This document shows, one piece after another, positions 58,439 through 64,000 of a stretch of DNA of 64,000 nucleotides. This stretch comes from Modestobacter sp. VKM Ac-2977 (GTDB lineage Bacteria; Actinomycetota; Actinomycetes; Mycobacteriales; Geodermatophilaceae). The translations under genes were made by a program, and so were the position numbers. The stretch is from assembly GCF_026968045.1 (NCBI RefSeq), contig NZ_JAPVBQ010000001.1:1191238-1255237 (forward strand), read 5' to 3'. The notes beneath the pieces are model-generated. The model ran no database searches and was not told where the DNA came from. It worked only from the letters and a program-made list of their open reading frames with translations. Within the stretch, counting starts at the first letter, position 1. Each line of letters opens with the position of its first letter.

Positions 58439-59718
58439 GCCGGGGAGGAGCCGCCGGGTCCCGGCGCACGGCGCTGCTGGTGGCGGCGGTGCTCGGTGCC
58501 GCGCTGGTCGCCGTGATCGCCCTGGCCACGCCGTGGGACGTGCTCCCCGTGCCGCCCGGCGGCCGCACCCCGGTCGATCCGGGCGCCGCGTTCGGTCCGG
58601 AGCAGGTGGCCCGGGCGGAGGCCTTCACCGCGGCGCTGCGCCCGGCCTCGCTGACCTCGCTGGTGCTGAGCCTGCTCGTCTCGGCGGTCTTCGGGCTCAC
58701 CCGGGCCGGAGCGGCGACCGCCCGGGCCGTCGCCCGGCCGCTGGGCGGTGGCTGGGCCTGGCAGGTGCTGCTCGGCTCGCTCGCGATCCTGCTCGTCGGT
58801 CGGTTGGTGACCCTGCCGCTGTCGGCATACGGCGAGGTGGTGCGGCGTCGCTACGGCCTGTCCACGCGCGGCTGGGACCTGTGGGCGCGCGACGTCGCGA
58901 CCTCCTACGGCATCTCCGCCGGGTTGACCGCGCTGGGGCTGCTGGCCCTGGTCGCGCTCGCCCGACGGGCCCCGCGCACCTGGTGGGCGTGGGCGGGCAC
59001 GGCGGCCGCGGCCCTCGTCGTCATCGGGTCGTTCCTCTACCCCCTGGTGATCGAGCCGGCCTTCAACCGCTTCGAGTCCATGCCGGCCGGTCCGCTGCGC
59101 ACGGAGCTGATCGCGCTGGCCGAACGCAGCGGCACACCGGTCGACGACGTGCTGGTCGCCGACGCCAGCCGGCGCACCACCGCACTGAACGCCTACGTCT
59201 CCGGCTTCGGCTCCACCCGGCGGATCGTCGTCTACGACACGCTGCTGGACCAACGGCCCGACGAGGAGATCGTCTCGATCACCGCCCACGAGCTGGGGCA
59301 CGTGGCGAACGACGACGTCCTCACCGGCACGCTGATCGGGGCACTGGGGGCCGGTGCGGGCGTCGCGCTCCTGGGCTGGCTGCTCGGCTCGCCCCCGCTG
59401 TTGCGCCGGGCCGGCGCGGAGGGACCCGGGGACGGGGCAGTGGTGGGCCTGCTGCTGCTGTTGCTCTCCCTGGGCACGTTGCTGTCCACGCCGGTGCAGA
59501 ACCTGGTCTCCCGGCACATCGAGGCACGGGCGGACCTGCACGCGCTCGACCTGACCGAGGACCCGGACTCCTTCGTGGCGGTGCAGCAGGCCCTGGGGGG
59601 CGCCAACCTCAACGACCCCGATCCGCCCGCGATCTGGCAGTGGGCCTTCGGGTCGCACCCCACGGTGCCGCAGCGGATCGCCTTCGTCGCCGACTGGGTG
59701 GCGGTGCGCGACCGGTGA
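58435..59718 (+). CDS. M48 family membrane metalloprotease (Ste24/CAAX type)
   Basis: A 427-residue zinc protease with several membrane helices (LLVAAVLGAALVAVIALATP at the start; further helices near 75-95, 105-125, 150-172, 182-202, 300-322 and 335-355). The zinc motif is HELGH (His285, Glu286, His289) in ITAHELGHVANDD, with the third ligand Glu in the HIEARADLHALDL helix. EPAFNRFESMPAGPLR and DASRRTTALNAYVSGFG are family marks of CAAX prenyl protease 1 homologues. Bacteria do not prenylate CAAX proteins, so it probably degrades damaged membrane or envelope proteins. Its stop overlaps the glycosyltransferase start as GTGA. Confidence 0.9.
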   Translation: MSRGGAAGSRRTALLVAAVLGAALVAVIALATPWDVLPVPPGGRTPVDPGAAFGPEQVARAEAFTAALRPASLTSLVLSLLVSAVFGLTRAGAATARAVARPLGGGWAWQVLLGSLAILLVGRLVTLPLSAYGEVVRRRYGLSTRGWDLWARDVATSYGISAGLTALGLLALVALARRAPRTWWAWAGTAAAALVVIGSFLYPLVIEPAFNRFESMPAGPLRTELIALAERSGTPVDDVLVADASRRTTALNAYVSGFGSTRRIVVYDTLLDQRPDEEIVSITAHELGHVANDDVLTGTLIGALGAGAGVALLGWLLGSPPLLRRAGAEGPGDGAVVGLLLLLLSLGTLLSTPVQNLVSRHIEARADLHALDLTEDPDSFVAVQQALGGANLNDPDPPAIWQWAFGSHPTVPQRIAFVADWVAVRDR

Positions 59719-60848
59719 GCGGGGACCGCACCCTGGTCGTCACCAACGACTTCCCGCCCCGGCAGGGGGGCATCCAGACCTTCGTCGCCGCCCTGCTCGC
59801 CACCCGGCCGCCGGAGTCGCTGGTCGTGCTGTCCTCGGACCACCCCGGCTCCGCCGCGCACGACGCCGCACTGCCCTATCCGGTGGTGCGTGCTCCCACC
59901 GGCATGCTGCTGCCGACGCCGCGCGTTGCCCGAACGGCTGCCCGGCTGGCCCGCGAGCACGGCTGCCGGACGGCGTTCTTCGGCGCAGCTGCACCGCTGG
60001 GGTTGCTGGCGCCGGCGCTGCGCCGGGCCGGGGTCGAGCGCCTGGTGGGGGCCACCCACGGCCACGAGACCGGGTGGGTGGCGCTGCCGGCGGCCCGGCA
60101 GCTCCTCCAGCGCATCGCCGGGGGGCTCGACGTCCTCACCTACATCAGCGAGTACACGCACGGGCGGCTGGCCCCGGCCCTCGGGGACCGCACGGAACTG
60201 GCCCAGCTCTCGCCCGGCGTCGACGTCGACCGGTTCACCCCGGACGCCGAGGGGGCGTCGGTGCGGGGGCGGTACGGGCTCGGGGACGACCCGGTCGTGG
60301 TCTGCGTGTCCCGGCTCGTGCCGCGCAAGGGGCAGGACGTGCTGGTCGAGGGCTGGGCTCAGGTGCTGGCCCGGCACCCGCGCGCGAAGCTGCTGCTCGT
60401 GGGCGGCGGCCCGCTGGAGCCGGCGCTGCGGCGGGCCGTCTCCGACCGGGGGCTGACCGGCTCCGTCGTCCTGACCGGGGGAGTGGCACCGGCCGACCTG
60501 CCGGCGCACTACGCGGCCGGGGACGTCTTCGCCATGCCCTGTCGCACCCGCCGCGGTGGGCTGGACGTCGAGGGGCTGGGCATGGTGTTCCTGGAGGCGG
60601 CCGCCTGTGGCCGACCGGTCGTCGCCGGCACCTCGGGCGGGGCGCCGGAGACCGTCCGGGAAGGGGTGACGGGGCACGTGGTGGACCCGCGGTCGCCCGC
60701 AGCGGTCGCGGGCGTGCTCGCCGACCTGCTGGACGACCCGGCGCGCGCCCGGGCGATGGGCGCGGCCGGCCGGGCGTGGGTCGAGCAGCGGTGGTCCTGG
60801 ACGACGATCGCCTCGACCTTCGCCGACCTGCTCGACCCCGCGCGCTGA
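59715..60848 (+). CDS. pimB: GT4 glycosyltransferase, PimB'-like mannosyltransferase
   Basis: A 377-residue GT-B glycosyltransferase. VVTNDFPPRQGGIQTFV is the N-terminal glycine loop, ATHGHETGWVALPAAR the acceptor side, SRLVPRKGQD the nucleotide-sugar Arg-Lys pair and RRGGLDVEGLGMVFLEAAAC the GT4 E-X7-E motif. Closest named relative by features and position is PimB' (Rv2188c), which adds the second mannose to phosphatidylinositol monomannoside on the inner face of the membrane. GTG overlaps the protease stop by four bases, so the two genes form an operon. A 23-bp tandem array lies directly after it. Confidence 0.85.
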   Translation: MSGDRTLVVTNDFPPRQGGIQTFVAALLATRPPESLVVLSSDHPGSAAHDAALPYPVVRAPTGMLLPTPRVARTAARLAREHGCRTAFFGAAAPLGLLAPALRRAGVERLVGATHGHETGWVALPAARQLLQRIAGGLDVLTYISEYTHGRLAPALGDRTELAQLSPGVDVDRFTPDAEGASVRGRYGLGDDPVVVCVSRLVPRKGQDVLVEGWAQVLARHPRAKLLLVGGGPLEPALRRAVSDRGLTGSVVLTGGVAPADLPAHYAAGDVFAMPCRTRRGGLDVEGLGMVFLEAAACGRPVVAGTSGGAPETVREGVTGHVVDPRSPAAVAGVLADLLDDPARARAMGAAGRAWVEQRWSWTTIASTFADLLDPAR

Positions 60849-60869
60849 GCGCGGGGCCGAGCAGCTCAG

Positions 60870-60958
60870 CCGTCAGGCGCTACCGCGCTCGACCGTCAGG
60901 CGCTACCGCGCTCGACCGTCAGGCGCTACCGCGCTCGACCGTCAGGCGCTACCGCGCG
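60870..60958. repeat. 23-bp tandem repeat, four copies
   Basis: The unit CCGTCAGGCGCTACCGCGCTCGA (written here as CCGTCAGGCGCTACC plus GCGCTCGA) starts at 60870, 60893, 60916 and 60939; the last copy is partial. The final unit contains the TAG stop of the minus-strand fadD15 gene, and every unit keeps the CTA trinucleotide, so the fadD15 3' end has been copied outward. VNTR candidate between two convergent genes. Confidence 0.92.
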
Positions 60959-62742
60959 TAGAGCGCCTCGACCTCGGTGCCGAACTGCTTCATCACCACG
61001 GCCCGCTTGAGCTTCAGGCTCGGGGTGAGGGTGCCGTTGTCCTCGGTGAAGTCGTCACCCAGCACCCGGAACTTCTTGATCGCCTCGGCCTGCGAGACGG
61101 CCTTGTTCGCCTCGGCGACCGCGGTGTCCAGCTCGGCCAGCAGGTCCGGGTCGTCGCGCAACTGCTCGGGGGTGAGCGAGGTGTCCTTGCCCTGGGCCTT
61201 CAGCCACGTCGGCAGCGCCTCGACGTCCAGGGTGACGAGCGCGGCGATGAAGGGCTTCTGGTCGCCCACGACCAGGCACTGGCTGACCAGCTTGTGCGCC
61301 CTCAGCCGGTCCTCGAGCACAGCGGGGGCCACGTTCTTGCCGCCCGCGGTCACCAGGATCTCCTTCTTCCGCCCGGTGATGCGCAGGAACCCCTGGGCGT
61401 CGAGCTCACCGATGTCCCCGGTGTGGAACCAGCCGTCGGCGTCGATGGCCTCCGTGGTGGCCTGCTCGTTCTTCCAGTACCCGCGCATGACGATCCCGCC
61501 GCGGAGCAGCACCTCGCCGTCGTCGGCGATCGCCGCATCGACCCCGGGCAGCGGGCGCCCGACGGTGCCGATGCGCAGCGCCGCGTCGTGGTTGACGGCG
61601 GCGGCAGCAGTGGTCTCGGTCAGGCCGTAGCCCTCGAAGATCGTCACGCCGATGCCGCGGAAGAAGTGGCCGAGCCGCTCGCCCAGGGGGGCGCCGCCGG
61701 AGATGGCGCCGGCACAGCGCCCGCCGAGGGCGGCGCGCAGCTTGCCATAGACCAGCTTGTCGAACAGGGCGTGCTGCACCCGCAGCGCCAGCCCGGCGCC
61801 ACCGGTGTCCTGCGCGCGCGACCAGTCGACGGCCACCTCGGCGGCCCGGCCGAAGATCTTGCCCTTGCCGTCGGCCTCCGCCTTGGCCTTGGCGCCGTTG
61901 AACACCTTCTCGAAGACCCGGGGCACGGCCAGCACGAACGTGGGCTGGAACCGGCCCAGGTCTCCCACCAGGTCCTTGATGTCAGGGGTGTGGCCGATGA
62001 CCGTACGGGTGTTGAGCGCCCCCACCTGCAGGACGCGGGCCAGCACGTGGGCCAGCGGGATGAACAGCAGCAGCGAGCCGTCGGGGTTCATGAACCGGCT
62101 CAGCAACGTCATGCCGTTGCGGATCTCGAACAGGAAGTTCGCGTGGGTGAGCTCGCAGCCCTTGGGCCGGCCGGTGGTGCCGCTGGTGTAGATCAGCGTG
62201 GCCAGGCTGCCGGCGGAGAGGCTGGCCCGCCGGGCGGTCAGCTCGCTGTCGGGCACGTCGGCGCCGGCGGTGGTCAGGGTGTCCAGACCGCCGTCGTCGA
62301 TCACCCAGACCGAGCCCAGCTCGGGGGCCTCGGAGCGCACGGACTCCACGGACGCGGCGTGGTCGGCGTTCTCCACCACGACCGCCCGCGCGCCGGAGTC
62401 GGAGAGGATCCAGGCCACCTGGTCGGCGCTGGAGGTCTCGTACATCGGGACGACGACGGCGCCGGCGGTCCAGATGGCGTAGTCGAGGACCGTCCACTCG
62501 TAGCGGGTACGGGCCATCAGCCCGACCCGGTCGCCGGCCTGCACGCCACCGGCGATCAGCCCCTTGGCGACACCGGCGACCTCGGCGGCGAACTCCGCGT
62601 AGGTGACGTCGACCCACTGGCCGGCCTGTTGGCGTCGCAGCCCGACCTCGTCGGGGTGCTCGGCCGCGTTCGTGGCGACCATGTCCGTCAGGGCGTCTTC
62701 GGGCCCCACGCTGGCGGTTGGGGGAACGCTCAGTTCGCGCAC
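60949..62742 (-). CDS. fadD15: Long-chain fatty-acid-CoA ligase
   Basis: A 597-residue adenylate-forming enzyme of the FadD15 type. The P-loop is LIYTSGTTGRPKG, the core motif IFEGYGLTETTAAA, and the hinge/catalytic region GWFHTGDIGELDAQGFLRIT with GRKKEILVTAGGKNVAP; Lys in the last NGTLTPSLKLKR segment is the adenylation lysine. It activates fatty acids to acyl-CoA for lipid synthesis or breakdown. GAGAGGA precedes the GTG start. The gene end is inside the last copy of the 23-bp tandem array. The positional homologue is Rv2187. Confidence 0.94.
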   Translation of the reverse strand: MRELSVPPTASVGPEDALTDMVATNAAEHPDEVGLRRQQAGQWVDVTYAEFAAEVAGVAKGLIAGGVQAGDRVGLMARTRYEWTVLDYAIWTAGAVVVPMYETSSADQVAWILSDSGARAVVVENADHAASVESVRSEAPELGSVWVIDDGGLDTLTTAGADVPDSELTARRASLSAGSLATLIYTSGTTGRPKGCELTHANFLFEIRNGMTLLSRFMNPDGSLLLFIPLAHVLARVLQVGALNTRTVIGHTPDIKDLVGDLGRFQPTFVLAVPRVFEKVFNGAKAKAEADGKGKIFGRAAEVAVDWSRAQDTGGAGLALRVQHALFDKLVYGKLRAALGGRCAGAISGGAPLGERLGHFFRGIGVTIFEGYGLTETTAAAAVNHDAALRIGTVGRPLPGVDAAIADDGEVLLRGGIVMRGYWKNEQATTEAIDADGWFHTGDIGELDAQGFLRITGRKKEILVTAGGKNVAPAVLEDRLRAHKLVSQCLVVGDQKPFIAALVTLDVEALPTWLKAQGKDTSLTPEQLRDDPDLLAELDTAVAEANKAVSQAEAIKKFRVLGDDFTEDNGTLTPSLKLKRAVVMKQFGTEVEALYAR

Positions 62743-62810
62743 GCCGTCCTCTCTGTCCTGCCCGGCCGGGGGCTCCGTCGCCCCGCCGCTCCGGACCAGG
62801 GTCCGGGGCC

Positions 62811-62816
62811 AATCTA
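62811..62816 (-). promoter_or_regulatory. fadD15 -10 box TAGATT
   Basis: TAGATT on the minus strand, with a start point near 62804, gives a leader of about 60 bases that begins with a 7-bp hairpin CCGGACC/GGTCCGG (62791-62806). Confidence 0.45.
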
Positions 62817-62902
62817 GTCCGCGCGGCCACCGTGCAGTAGCCGAGCGGCCCCCTGTGGGGGAGGAGGCCCGGGAGGAGGCCAGGTCGGGGGTGGGCAGCG
62901 AC

Positions 62903-62908
62903 TACCCT
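62903..62908 (+). promoter_or_regulatory. -10 box TACCCT, predicted leaderless
   Basis: TACCCT ends seven bases before the ATG at 62916. Confidence 0.55.
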
Positions 62909-62915
62909 CCGCCCC

Positions 62916-63347
62916 ATGGCTGACCAGTCCACCCAGTCGATCGTCATCGACGCGCCTGCGGCCGAGGTCATGGCCGTGATCGCCGACTTCCCGGCCTACC
63001 CCTCGTGGGTGTCGGCAGCCAAGCAGGTGGAGGTGCTCGAGACCGGGGCGGACGGGCGCGCCCGCCGGGTCCACTTCGTGCTCGACGCCGGTGCGGTCCA
63101 GGACGACTACGTCCTGGCCTACACGTGGGACGACGACCGCCGGGTCGACTGGACGCTGGTGCAGGGCCAGATGCAGAAGCAGCAGGACGGGTCCTACTCC
63201 CTGGCCGAGTCCGGGGGCCGCACCACCGTCACGTACTCCATCACGATCGACCTCTCGATCCCGATGCTCGGGATGATCAAGCGCAAGGCGGAGAAGGTCA
63301 TCCTGGACACCGCGCTCAAGGAGCTCAAGAAGCGCGTCGAGGGCTGA
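62916..63347 (+). CDS. SRPBCC (START/polyketide cyclase-like) family protein
   Basis: A 143-residue helix-grip protein: QSIVIDAPAAEVMAVIADFP and AYPSWVSAAKQVEVLE at the start, a long beta sheet with RVHFVLDAGAVQDDYVLAYT, and a C-terminal helix MIKRKAEKVILDTALKELKK. These proteins bind hydrophobic ligands in a central cavity. It is the homologue by position and pattern of Rv2185c (TB16.3). Its stop overlaps the next start as TGATG, so it is cotranscribed with the ArsA-like gene, a conserved actinobacterial pairing. Ligand unknown. Confidence 0.92.
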   Translation: MADQSTQSIVIDAPAAEVMAVIADFPAYPSWVSAAKQVEVLETGADGRARRVHFVLDAGAVQDDYVLAYTWDDDRRVDWTLVQGQMQKQQDGSYSLAESGGRTTVTYSITIDLSIPMLGMIKRKAEKVILDTALKELKKRVEG

Positions 63348-64000
63348 TGCGCGCCGTGCAGGTCCTCCTCGTGACCGGCCCCGGTGGCGCCGGCAGCTCC
63401 ACCGTCGCCGCGGCCACCGCCGCGCGGCTGGCCGCGGCCGGTTCCCGGTGCGTGCTCCTCACCGGCCAGCCGGCCGGGATCGCCGACCTGACCGACCGGG
63501 TGACCGTCGACGTCGTCGCTCCCCAGCCCGCGCTGGAGGAGCTGTGGGACCGGCACGCCGGTCAGCTGGCCGACGCGCTGCCGTCGCTCACCGTGCCGCC
63601 GGCCTCCTCGGTCGTCCCGCTCCCCGGCGTCGCCGAGTTCGCGCTGCTCACCGCCCTGGCCGGGCACCTCCGTGACGGGGACACCGACGTCGTCGTGCTG
63701 GACCCCGGTCCGACCGCGACGGCGACGGCGCTGCTCGGCCTCCCCGGGGGGCTGCGGTGGTGGCTGGCGCAGGCCGCGCCGACCCGGCTCCGGGTGCTCG
63801 CCACGCTGCGTGCGGCCGCCACCCCGGGCCGCGCCGGGGTCACCGCCGGGCTGCTCGCCGGCGTCGCGGCGACGGAGGAACTGCTGGACGCGGTGGCGCT
63901 GGCCGACCCCGCCCGCACCGCCGTCCACCTGGTGCTGCGCCCCGACGCAGCGGCGGCAGCGCACCTGCGGCACGCGGCCACCGCGCTGGGCGTCCTGGGT
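63347..64000 (+). CDS. ArsA/MinD-like ATPase family protein, N-terminal part
   Basis: 218 codons are open to the right edge of the window; the C-terminus lies outside. The first strand and loop, VLLVTGPGGAGSSTVAAATA, match the deviant Walker A of ArsA/Get3-like P-loop ATPases, but the signature lysines are replaced: GKGGVGKT would be expected and GPGGAGSS is seen. TDVVVLDPGPTATA corresponds to the switch-I/Walker B-like strand (usually D.APTGHT). The loss of both lysines suggests weak or absent ATP hydrolysis. Rv2184c, an ArsA-like gene next to Rv2185c, is the positional homologue. ATG overlaps the SRPBCC stop. Confidence 0.82.
   Translation, partial: MRAVQVLLVTGPGGAGSSTVAAATAARLAAAGSRCVLLTGQPAGIADLTDRVTVDVVAPQPALEELWDRHAGQLADALPSLTVPPASSVVPLPGVAEFALLTALAGHLRDGDTDVVVLDPGPTATATALLGLPGGLRWWLAQAAPTRLRVLATLRAAATPGRAGVTAGLLAGVAATEELLDAVALADPARTAVHLVLRPDAAAAAHLRHAATALGVLG

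Noticed and set aside
60870-60958. Tandem repeats as a CRISPR array
   Set aside because: Units are contiguous and identical with no unique spacers, and no cas genes are present.

Overview
The window is a very GC-rich actinobacterial chromosome segment, most likely from the family Geodermatophilaceae (Blastococcus, Geodermatophilus or Modestobacter type). That placement is an inference from base composition, protein style, abundant GTG starts and TANNNT -10 boxes 6 to 8 bases before start codons. The gene order follows the block I remember from Mycobacterium tuberculosis between Rv2184c and Rv2222c (ArsA-like, SRPBCC, fadD15, pimB', NlpC/P60, DEDDh nuclease, trpD, ctaE-qcrCAB, ctaC, asnB, erpA, gcvT, pepA, sucB/dlaT, lipB, lipA, glnA1, glnE, glnA2), with extra genes inserted. 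No tRNA, rRNA, CRISPR array, insertion sequence or prophage was seen.

Region by region. 1-6 kb: the 5' end of nadE, glnA2, a class I glutamine amidotransferase, glnE and a CDGSH protein. 6-13.5 kb: accessory genes (truncated secreted propeller, haem-oxygenase-like oxidase, soluble chemoreceptor, secreted AMIN-like protein, alpha/beta hydrolase) and a decayed GAF-EAL gene. 13.5-20 kb: glnA1 with a four-element GlnR site, RDD protein, DUF4191, lipA, an apolipoprotein-like membrane protein and an F420-type oxidoreductase. 20-26 kb: a small LicC-like/TagF-like surface-polymer pair and leuS behind a leaderless leucine attenuator. 26-38 kb: lipB, a PPOX protein, an FAD oxidoreductase, a membrane kinase, a TIGR01777 protein, sucB, lpdA, pepA and gcvT. 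38-46 kb: YihY, a holin-X/DUF3618 pair, an aldo/keto reductase, DUF3043, erpA and asnB with a lipoprotein. 46-53 kb: ctaC-ctaF, a methyltransferase pseudogene and ctaE-qcrC-qcrA-qcrB. 53-64 kb: trpD, a DEDDh/GIY-YIG nuclease with a RAM protein, NlpC/P60, an M48 protease with a GT4 glycosyltransferase, fadD15, an SRPBCC protein and the start of an ArsA-like ATPase.

Functional themes. (1) Nitrogen: glutamine synthetase I, its adenylyltransferase, GlnA2 and glutamine-using enzymes (NadE, AsnB). (2) Lipoate: LipB and LipA make the cofactor, SucB carries it on two domains, Lpd reoxidises it and GcvT works with a lipoylated partner. (3) Respiration: the parts of an actinobacterial bcc-aa3 supercomplex. 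(4) Envelope: PimB'-like glycosyltransferase, NlpC/P60 hydrolase, FadD15 and a TagF-like enzyme.

The most unusual signals are non-coding: a family of three covarying palindromes of about 58 bp placed at stop codons (one of them encodes the end of GcvT), a leaderless leucine leader peptide with terminator before leuS, other short upstream ORFs that overlap the next start codon by four bases, a 23-bp tandem array on the fadD15 stop codon, and AT-rich palindromes before cell-envelope genes.
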